A DNA stretch of 5,117 nt from a bacterium (GTDB lineage: Bacteria > CAIJMQ01 > JAADFP01). The position numbers and the translations under genes are program-made. The DNA is taken from the NCBI GenBank assembly GCA_027021085.1, contig JALUVB010000304.1, forward strand, positions 1 through 5,117. Reading direction: 5' to 3'. The number at the start of each line of letters is the position of its first letter. The stretch's first letter is position 1. Under the pieces are notes generated by a model. That model saw nothing but the letters and a program-made list of their open reading frames with translations, made no database searches and was not told the DNA's origin. This document shows positions 1 to 4,744 of the stretch, one piece after another.

Positions 1-554
1 CTAATTACCCGAAGGGTTTTTCCATCTTTTTCTCTTATTTTGTAAAGGGTTACTCCCCAAATTTTCTTCCCCCGGATTTTCCTGATGAAAACTACATGTC
101 CCTTAAAATTGTCCAGGAATACACCCTCTTCCAGGAGGAGTTTTCCCTTGCTGTAGGTTAAAGTCTTCAGCCTGTAATTGGCCATGGGGACGATATAGAG
201 AGAGAAGAAAAGCAGGAGTATAGAAAGGAAAAAGGCAAGGGGGAGAAAGGGAAGCAAGACGTTTCCTTTTCTTATCCCGCTTGTTTCCAGGGAGAGAAAC
301 GCTCCTTCTCGCTTGGCTTTCCCCATTATGCCCATTATCCCCACCAGGAAACCGCAGGAAAGGGCATAGGGGAAAGAGATGAGAAAAATTAGTACTACTA
401 TCCCGTAAAGAAGGGCAACTTTTACCCCTTCTTTTCCTAAGATTCGAAGAAAAGGGAAAATATTTCCTATGACAAAGAGAAAAAAGAAAATTCCCCAGCC
501 CAGGAAAAAGGAGGGAAGAAATCCCTTGAGCAGGTTGCGGTAAAGAGTTTTCAT
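1..554 (-). CDS. LptF/LptG-family LPS export permease, N-terminal part (cut by left edge)
   Basis: This open frame reads from an ATG at 554 down to the left edge without a stop, giving 184 codons; the C-terminal part lies outside the window. By family knowledge, LptF and LptG are the inner-membrane permease halves of the LptB2FG ABC transporter, which extracts LPS from the inner membrane and passes it to LptC/LptA. Seen here: a short basic N-terminus, then hydrophobic spans at about residues 14-36, 46-77 and 99-122. A cytoplasmic loop between spans 2 and 3 carries the family-typical pattern KREGAFLSLETSGI (81-94). P123 and N126 (PMAN) close the third span. A polar, beta-rich stretch from about 137 fits the start of the periplasmic jellyroll domain. 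The complement reads AGGAG at 569-565, 10 bases before the ATG, a slightly long spacing. The gene diverges from the rph operon. The sequence does not decide between LptF and LptG, since the two are hard to separate from an N-terminal half. Confidence 0.88.
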   Translation of the reverse strand, partial: MKTLYRNLLKGFLPSFFLGWGIFFFLFVIGNIFPFLRILGKEGVKVALLYGIVVLIFLISFPYALSCGFLVGIMGIMGKAKREGAFLSLETSGIRKGNVLLPFLPLAFFLSILLLFFSLYIVPMANYRLKTLTYSKGKLLLEEGVFLDNFKGHVVFIRKIRGKKIWGVTLYKIREKDGKTLRVI

Positions 555-639
555 GGCACGATAACTCCTGGTGGGAAAACTTCCCTTTTCCTCTTCTGTC
601 TTTCCCGTTTCTGGTTTATCAAATCTTTGCTCCTACAGT

Positions 640-669
640 ATTCTACCTGTATATGGTATCAGGTATCAA
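640..669 (-). promoter_or_regulatory. Predicted sigma-70-type promoter for the LptF/G permease gene
   Basis: On the minus strand, TTGATA (669-664, five of six to TTGACA) is followed after 18 bases by TAGAAT (645-640, five of six to TATAAT). The start of transcription would fall near 633, leaving a 5' leader of roughly 79 bases before the ATG at 554. The -35 box lies inside a tandem GGTATCA duplication at 655-668. Called by eye only. Confidence 0.5.
655..668. repeat. Tandem duplication of the heptamer GGTATCA
   Basis: GGTATCA occurs twice back to back at 655-661 and 662-668. The 7-bp unit length matches the period of the larger array that begins about 70 bases further on. The duplication overlaps the predicted -35 box and spacer of the minus-strand permease promoter, so copy number could affect it (inference). 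Confidence 0.6.
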
Positions 670-714
670 GAAAGCGGCATGAATTGGGTCAGCGGGGAAA
701 CTAAAAATACCCGG

Positions 715-941
715 CCAGGATACCAGTACTTTATTTAAGAAAGTAGCGAGTAGTTAGTAGCGAGGGGAACATTTTAGACCTTAGACCATAGACTTTAGAC
801 TATAGACTGGGAGATAGTGAACAGTAAACAGTAAGCAGTGAATGGTGAATGTTGAGAAAGTAGCGGGTAGTTAGTAGCGAGGGAAGATAGTAAACAGTAA
901 ATAGTAAACAGTGAATGGAGAATGGTAACTCGGTATCCTGG
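715..941. repeat. 10-bp perfect inverted repeat flanking most of the heptamer block
   Basis: CCAGGATACC at 715-724 is the exact reverse complement of GGTATCCTGG at 932-941. The two arms enclose 207 bases that hold nearly all of the 7-bp-period repeats. The match does not extend on either side: 714/942 and 725/931 do not pair. The right arm is also part of the ctGGTa-type octamer series at 928-969, so the symmetry may come from the repeat sequence rather than mark element ends. No transposase or target duplication is visible. Confidence 0.5.
738..924. repeat. Composite 7-bp-period minisatellite block (several heptamer families)
   Basis: The block is built of heptamers of different families. 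Family A, AGTAGCG/AGTAGTT/AGTAGCG, lies at 742-762 and again at 859-879. Family B, (A/T)TAGAC(C/T), has five units at 774-808. Family C, GT(A/G)AA(C/T)(A/G) and close variants, has five units at 817-851 and five at 890-924. A 29-base segment at 738-766 recurs at 855-883 with a single difference (749 against 866), 117 bases apart. The first C array, a TTGAGAA unit at 852-858 and the second A array run in one continuous 7-bp phase from 817. No coding function is likely: a minus-strand open frame through it encodes only the repeat. Short heptanucleotide tandem repeats are known from cyanobacteria (STRR); I do not recognise this set. Confidence 0.85.
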
Positions 942-969
942 TTCCCTGGTAATCCTGGTTTCTCGGTAA
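928..969. repeat. Degenerate 8-9-bp direct repeats with a CTSGGT core
   Basis: Directly after the heptamer block come ACTCGGTA, TCCTGGTT, CCCTGGTA, ATCCTGGTT and TCTCGGTAA in tandem, sharing a CT(C/G)GGT(A/T) core with a period of 8 to 9 bases. It looks like a further unit type of the same composite array, with a different period. The second and fourth units share TCCTGGTT exactly. Confidence 0.6.
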
Positions 970-1187
970 AGGGATAGATTTCGCAGGAATGATAATAAAC
1001 CGGCTCTACCTGTCATACCTACCTGCTTTCCCCCGATATCCGTCGGGAGAACGGCAGGGCATCTTGAACAGTTAACTTTAAAAGTCGCACATGGTGTGAG
1101 GGAAATAATGGTTTTTAAGCATTTGCCCGGATAAGTTACTCCGTAGAAGTTGTCTCTCTCTGACCATTCTGCTTTTACCCTGCTGCC
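970..1187. other. Non-coding stretch upstream of rph
   Basis: I see no convincing gene here. It contains an imperfect hairpin (annotated separately), a small inverted repeat CACA-tgg-TGTG at 1088-1098, and an 8-codon frame at 1108-1134 (MVFKHLPG) with a GAGGG six bases before its ATG. I do not call that frame a gene. TTTCGCAGGAATGA at 979-992, read on the complement as TCATTCCTGCGAAA, resembles one arm of the dispersed TCATTCC-type repeats of many bacterial genomes, but its partner arm is missing. No tRNA, riboswitch or Rho-independent terminator is apparent. Confidence 0.4.
1022..1058. repeat. Imperfect intergenic hairpin (REP-like)
   Basis: CCTGC (1022-1026) pairs with GCAGG (1054-1058). 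Inside it TTC (1028-1030) pairs with GAA (1049-1051), and CCCGA (1032-1036) pairs with TCGGG (1043-1047) across a six-base loop. That is 13 pairs in 37 bases, interrupted by small mismatches and one bulge. Neither strand has a T-run after the stem, so it does not look like a terminator. It may be a remnant of a dispersed palindromic repeat. Confidence 0.5.
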
Positions 1188-1196
1188 ATGCTAATC

Positions 1197-1222
1197 TTTA
1201 CCTGTAAGAAGTGTGATAAAAT
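1197..1222 (+). promoter_or_regulatory. Predicted extended -10 promoter for the rph operon
   Basis: TGATAAAAT at 1214-1222 matches an extended -10 element: TG, one base, then TAAAAT, five of six to TATAAT. A weak -35-like TTTACC lies at 1197-1202, with only 14 bases between, so the extended -10 would carry most of the recognition. The transcript would start at about 1229-1230, which is the first base of the preferred rph ATG, suggesting a leaderless mRNA. The element lies inside the longer possible reading frame from 1188, which argues against that longer start. Confidence 0.45.
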
Positions 1223-1229
1223 ATGGGAT

Positions 1230-1958
1230 ATGTCAATAAGAGAAGAGCGCAGCAGGAATGAGTTACGGCCTATAGAATTCCAGGTAGGTTATTTAATTCA
1301 TCCCAAGGGGTCCTGTTTTGTAAAGTGGGGTAATACCTGGGTGATTTGTTCGGCCCAGGTAGAAGAAAGAGTTCCTGCCTTCCTGCATGATACCAGGACT
1401 GGTTGGATAACCGCTGAATACAGCATGATCCCGGGAGCAACAGACCCAAGGATTGGGCGGGAGCAAGTACGTACGGGAGGAAGGACAAAAGAAATACAGA
1501 GAATGATTGGGAGGAGTTTGCGGGGAGTAACTAATCTTGCCTTGTTGGGGGAGAGAACCATCCATATTGACTGCGAGGTAATCCAGGCAGACGGCGGCAC
1601 AAGGATGGCATCGGTAACAGGCGGGTTTATAGCACTCATTGAGGCAGTAAGCAAGTTAAAAAGAGACAGAATTATTACCCGCTCGCCCATCCGGGAATAT
1701 CTGGGAGGGGTAAGCGTGGGCAAGGTAAAGGGAGATTACCTGCTTGACCTGAATTATAATGAGGACTATCAGGCAGAGGTGGACATGAATGTAGTAATGA
1801 CCGAGAGTGGTAAATTCGTGGAAATACAGGCTGCTGCTGAGGGATATCCCTTTTCTCGGGAAGAAATAAATACTTTCCTTAATCTTGCTTCTCAGGGAAT
1901 TGATGAGGTTATTCGAAAGATGAAGGAGGTTACAAAGGATATATGGATGGATTCCTGA
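1230..1958 (+). CDS. rph: RNase PH (tRNA 3'-end processing phosphorolytic exoribonuclease)
   Basis: RNase PH removes nucleotides from the 3' end of tRNA precursors using inorganic phosphate and releasing nucleoside diphosphates; it acts in the cytoplasm as a ring of dimers. The product from 1230 has 242 residues, against 238 in E. coli. Family signatures in order: MSIREERSRNELRP at the N-terminus, GWITAEYSMIPGAT (58-71), GGRTKEIQRMIGRSLR (83-98), QADGGTRMASVTGG (119-132) and EVDMNVVMTESG (183-194). R85 and T124-R125 correspond to the phosphate-binding residues, and D179 and D185 to the metal-site acidic residues. The frame is open further upstream to an ATG at 1188, adding MLIFTCKKCDKIWD. I prefer 1230: the shorter protein aligns with relatives from its first residue, neither ATG has a Shine-Dalgarno sequence, and a -10 element lies between them. 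The 3' end overlaps truB by 16 bases. The start is less certain than the identity. Confidence 0.95.
   Translation: MSIREERSRNELRPIEFQVGYLIHPKGSCFVKWGNTWVICSAQVEERVPAFLHDTRTGWITAEYSMIPGATDPRIGREQVRTGGRTKEIQRMIGRSLRGVTNLALLGERTIHIDCEVIQADGGTRMASVTGGFIALIEAVSKLKRDRIITRSPIREYLGGVSVGKVKGDYLLDLNYNEDYQAEVDMNVVMTESGKFVEIQAAAEGYPFSREEINTFLNLASQGIDEVIRKMKEVTKDIWMDS
1923..1930 (+). promoter_or_regulatory. Strong Shine-Dalgarno for truB, inside rph
   Basis: AAGGAGGT at 1923-1930 closely matches the anti-Shine-Dalgarno sequence. It lies 12 bases before the ATG at 1943, longer than usual, but no in-frame ATG, GTG or TTG lies closer. A second ATG at 1947 is in the rph frame. The site sits in the last codons of rph, which fits translational coupling. 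Confidence 0.7.
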
Positions 1959-2866
1959 TTGTAAACAAGCCCAAGGGGTTAACTTCCCATGATGTGGTGG
2001 AGAAGGTAAGGAAAAAGTTCAGGGTGAAAACAGGGCACCTGGGAACGCTGGATCCTTTAGCTACCGGAGTATTACCCCTGGCAATAGGGGAGGCTACCAA
2101 GCTTACTCCTTTACTGCTGCACAGGGATAAGGAATATGCGGGAGAGATGGTGCTGGGATTTGCCACCGATACCTACGATATAGAGGGTAAAGTAATTAAT
2201 AAAGTGGAAAGAATAACGGTAAGCAGAGAAGATATAGAAGAAGCAGTGAAAAAATTCAGGGGTGATATAAAACAGGTTCCTCCCATGTATTCTGCTATTA
2301 AGAAGGGAGGGAAAAGGCTTTATAAATGGGCCCGGGAAGGGGTGGAAATAGAAAGAAAGCCGAGAGCGGTAAGTATTTTTGCCTTCAGGATACTTGAATT
2401 CAACTCTCCCATTATAAAGTTCTATGTTCACTGCTCCGCGGGGACTTATATTCGTTCCCTGGTTAATGACCTGGGAGAAACTCTTTCCTGTTTTGCTACC
2501 TTGAAGGAATTGAAAAGGTTGAAAAGCGGTCCTTTCCACATAAAAGAAGCTGTTTCCTTGGAGGAAATTATTTCCTCTCCTTCTATTTCCCCTTTTCTGA
2601 AACCAATGGAAATGTTTCTCCAGGATATTAAAGAAGTAAAGGTAGCGGCGGAATTTGTAAAGAATCTTCTCCAGGGTACTCCCATCTATAAGTCTAAACT
2701 CCTTTCCTACCCGCCAGAGGTAAAAAAGGGCGAAATAGTCAGGGTGGTCAATGAGAAAGGTAAGCTGCTCTGCCTGGCCGAAAGTAAATTTATGGGTAAG
2801 GAAATACCTTCCCGGGCAGAAAACAACATTGCTTTTCAGCCCAGGAGAGTTTTTAGGAAAACATGA
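1943..2866 (+). CDS. truB: tRNA pseudouridine-55 synthase TruB
   Basis: TruB isomerises uridine 55 in the T-loop of elongator tRNAs to pseudouridine and also helps tRNA fold. The 307-residue product is close to the E. coli length of 314. It opens with the typical MDGFLIVNKPKGLTSHDVV. GHLGTLDPLATGVLPLAIG at 31-49 carries the catalytic aspartate D37. Y65 (DKEY) matches the conserved active-site tyrosine. QVPPMYSAIKKGGKRLY (111-127) and CSAGTYIRSLVNDLG (164-178) are the remaining catalytic-domain motifs. A PUA-like tail occupies roughly 215-300. It overlaps rph by 16 bases and ribF by 4 (ATGA). The truB-ribF order is common in bacteria, usually after infB-rbfA; here rph takes the upstream place, giving two consecutive tRNA maturation genes. 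No key residue appears to be missing. Confidence 0.97.
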   Translation: MDGFLIVNKPKGLTSHDVVEKVRKKFRVKTGHLGTLDPLATGVLPLAIGEATKLTPLLLHRDKEYAGEMVLGFATDTYDIEGKVINKVERITVSREDIEEAVKKFRGDIKQVPPMYSAIKKGGKRLYKWAREGVEIERKPRAVSIFAFRILEFNSPIIKFYVHCSAGTYIRSLVNDLGETLSCFATLKELKRLKSGPFHIKEAVSLEEIISSPSISPFLKPMEMFLQDIKEVKVAAEFVKNLLQGTPIYKSKLLSYPPEVKKGEIVRVVNEKGKLLCLAESKFMGKEIPSRAENNIAFQPRRVFRKT

Positions 2867-3759
2867 AGTTGAAAATATTTCCTCCTTCTGAGCCTCCCTC
2901 CCGATATTGGGCCGTAAGTATCGGGGTATTTGATGGTGTTCACCTGGGACACCAAACAATAATTAAAAAGTTGAAAGAAGTAGGAGAAAAAAAAGGGTAT
3001 CGGAGAGCCATACTTACTTTTCCCTATCCTCCCTCCTGGCATATGGGGAACAAGGAACTGGTGCCACTTTTAATGTCGCCTTTGGATAAGCTTAAAATTC
3101 TCCGTAAAATGGGAGTGGATACAGTATTTTGTCTTGATTTCCATGAAATAAAAGAGATGCCCCCGGCTGATTTTCTTCTTCGGCTTCTATTCCCCTATTC
3201 TGTAAAGCACATAGTGGTGGGAGAAAATTTTCGTTTCGGTAAAAATAAACAGGGAGACATACAACTTCTGAATAAGTTATGCAAGAAAGCAGGCGTGGGA
3301 GTAGATATAATCCCTGCCTTGGTTAAAAAAGGAGAAGTGGTAAGTAGTTCCCGTATACGGGAACTGGTGAAAGAAGGCAGGTTAAGGGAGGCCAGGGAAT
3401 TACTGGGGCGTCCCTTCTTTGTTACCGGGATAGTCAGTGCGGGAAAGGGGGTAGGTAGACACCTTGGTTTTCCTACTCTGAATTTAAAGTTAAGGCATTA
3501 TGTTCTTCCTCCTCCCGGAGTCTATGCGGGGAGAGTGAAAGTCAAAGGAGAGAGTTTTCCCGCGGCCATAGATTTGAGAAAATTAAGAAAATACTGGTGC
3601 CTGGAGGCACATCTGTTGGGCTTTGGGGGAAACCTCTACCGAAAGAAGGTGGAGGTAAGCATAGAAGAATTTTTAAGGGATAGAGAAAAGACAGAAGATA
3701 TAACTAAACTTAAATCTCTTATCAGAAGGGATATAAAAATGGTGGAGGAATTGCTATGA
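2863..3759 (+). CDS. ribF: Bifunctional riboflavin kinase / FAD synthetase RibF (divergent kinase domain)
   Basis: RibF phosphorylates riboflavin to FMN and adenylylates FMN to FAD, supplying cytoplasmic flavin cofactors. The 298-residue product is close to the usual 300-315. The N-terminal nucleotidyltransferase domain shows IGVFDGVHLGHQ (20-31), with the HxGH-type H27 and H30, then VVGENFRFGKNKQGD (118-132) and SSSRIRELV (161-169). The C-terminal kinase domain starts near 183, with GRHLGFPTLNL (198-208) keeping T205 and N207 of the PTAN motif, GVY at 219-221, and E248 in the position of the catalytic glutamate of the EVH motif. Two features are odd. The canonical GVANIGxRPTF loop between GVY and the glutamate is shortened and replaced by DLRKLRKYW (237-245). 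The usual TFDPHP of the first domain reads TFPYPP (52-57). The start overlaps truB by four bases, with AGGA at 2855-2858; the end overlaps apbE by four. Kinase activity is inferred, not certain. Confidence 0.93.
   Translation: MKLKIFPPSEPPSRYWAVSIGVFDGVHLGHQTIIKKLKEVGEKKGYRRAILTFPYPPSWHMGNKELVPLLMSPLDKLKILRKMGVDTVFCLDFHEIKEMPPADFLLRLLFPYSVKHIVVGENFRFGKNKQGDIQLLNKLCKKAGVGVDIIPALVKKGEVVSSSRIRELVKEGRLREARELLGRPFFVTGIVSAGKGVGRHLGFPTLNLKLRHYVLPPPGVYAGRVKVKGESFPAAIDLRKLRKYWCLEAHLLGFGGNLYRKKVEVSIEEFLRDREKTEDITKLKSLIRRDIKMVEELL
3346..3365. repeat. Perfect 20-bp palindrome inside ribF
   Basis: AGTTCCCGTA at 3346-3355 is followed immediately by its exact reverse complement TACGGGAACT at 3356-3365; the next outer bases (t3345, g3366) do not pair. 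It lies in the codons for the conserved SSSRIRE segment of the FAD synthetase domain. Codon constraint may explain part of it, but several third positions also take part in the symmetry. Its role, if any, is unknown. Confidence 0.8.
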
Positions 3760-4736
3760 GGATACTATTCTCTCTTCTCCTTTTACTATTCTCTTTTTCA
3801 ACTTTTGCCGGGACACTTGCCGAGCGGTTCGTGCTTATGGACACAGGAGTGGAGATAAAGGTAAGCAGCCCGGGCAGAGAAAAAACGCTTATCCCAATAA
3901 TTAAGGATGCACGTGTTTACATGGAATCCCTTGCCATAGTGCTGAGTTCCTATAACGAGCGAAGCGAGGTTGACCGCATCAACAATGCTAAAGTGGGGAG
4001 CAAAGTCAAGGTATCTCCGGTAACGGCTCAGGTGATTAAACAGGCTCTTGCCATATCCCGTCTTACCGGGGGAAGTTTTGATATAACCGTGCTTCCGCTG
4101 GTTAATCTCTGGGGATTTTTCAAAAAACAAAGAAAGATGCCTCCGTCACCTGCTGCGATAGAAAAAATCCTTCCCCATGTAGGATACTATTATCTCCAGG
4201 TCCTTCCTTCCGGGGAAGTGGTGAAATGGCAGGAAGGTGTACAAATTACCCTGGCAGGTATTGCCAAGGGGTTCATTGTGGATGAAGGTATCCGGTTTTT
4301 GCAAAAGAGAAAGATAAGAGCTGCTCTCATAAACGCGGGGGGAGACTTGAGAGTTTACGGGAAAAGATGGAGAATCGGGGTACAGGACCCCAGGGATAGG
4401 ACAAAAATAGTGGGTGTGATAACTATTAAGGAAGGAGCGGTGGCTACTTCCGGAGACTACGAGAGGTTCTGGACCTACAAGGGGAAAAGGTATCATCACA
4501 TCATTGATCCCCGTAGCGGTTACCCGGCAGATTCTGGTATAATATCAGCTACTGTTCTTTCTCCCGATTGCCTGCGTGCAGATGCCCTAGCTACTGCACT
4601 GGTAGTAAAGGGGAGGGACGGTTTTTCCTGGTTAAATAAAAAGGAAGGCGCTCTTCTTATGAAGGAAGAAGCAGGTGAATTGAAGTTTATTGTTTCCCCT
4701 GGTATGGAGAAGTATTTTAAAAAGACAATCAGATAA
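3756..4736 (+). CDS. apbE: FAD:protein FMN transferase (ApbE/Ftp family), exported
   Basis: ApbE cleaves FAD and attaches FMN through a phosphoester bond to a threonine or serine of target proteins, classically RnfG/RnfD or NqrC/NqrB, outside the cytoplasmic membrane. The 326-residue product begins with a Sec-type signal peptide (MRILF, then a hydrophobic core to F17), with likely cleavage after A18 or A22. There is no lipobox cysteine, so it is not an evident lipoprotein. Family motifs: LSSYNERSEVDRIN (63-76), GGSFDITVLPLVNLWGF (105-121), GIAKG (168-172), NAGGDLRVYG (193-202), SGDYERFW (232-239), HHIIDPRSGYP (247-257) and DALATAL (276-282), in which D276 and T280 are the expected magnesium ligands. 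Small departures are MDTG for the usual MGT (28-31) and ITLAG where DLGG-like residues are common (164-168). GGAGGA at 3744-3749, six bases before the ATG, is a good ribosome site. Four bases overlap ribF, and rnfC follows, which points to the Rnf complex as target. Confidence 0.96.
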   Translation: MRILFSLLLLLFSFSTFAGTLAERFVLMDTGVEIKVSSPGREKTLIPIIKDARVYMESLAIVLSSYNERSEVDRINNAKVGSKVKVSPVTAQVIKQALAISRLTGGSFDITVLPLVNLWGFFKKQRKMPPSPAAIEKILPHVGYYYLQVLPSGEVVKWQEGVQITLAGIAKGFIVDEGIRFLQKRKIRAALINAGGDLRVYGKRWRIGVQDPRDRTKIVGVITIKEGAVATSGDYERFWTYKGKRYHHIIDPRSGYPADSGIISATVLSPDCLRADALATALVVKGRDGFSWLNKKEGALLMKEEAGELKFIVSPGMEKYFKKTIR

Positions 4737-4744
4737 AGAACCAA

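Noticed and set aside
774-924. CRISPR array
   Set aside because: The units are 7 bases long and contiguous. There are no 25-40-base repeats with unique spacers and no cas genes.
795-1016. 73-codon minus-strand open frame with repeated YCLL/FTIYCLL segments
   Set aside because: It runs through the heptamer arrays, and its apparent protein repeats are just three 7-bp units read as seven codons. No ribosome site or family similarity is seen.
1022-1058. Hairpin as a Rho-independent terminator
   Set aside because: No T-rich tract follows on either strand, and no gene ends here: both neighbouring genes diverge from this gap.
1108-1134. Eight-codon frame MVFKHLPG with GAGGG upstream, as a possible leader peptide
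   Set aside because: Too short to judge. There is no run of regulatory codons and no attenuator after it, and the rph promoter seems to lie downstream of it.
970-1229. FMN riboswitch controlling the flavin genes
   Set aside because: I could not find the conserved RFN-element segments or a multi-branched fold upstream of rph, and ribF sits third in the operon.
1298-1723. 141-codon minus-strand open frame inside rph
   Set aside because: It lies wholly opposite conserved RNase PH motifs, with no promoter or ribosome site and no recognisable product.
2111-2959. 282-codon minus-strand open frame antisense to truB and the start of ribF
   Set aside because: The plus strand here clearly encodes TruB with all motifs. 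The antisense product has no recognisable domain and its composition fits a shadow of purine-rich coding sequence.
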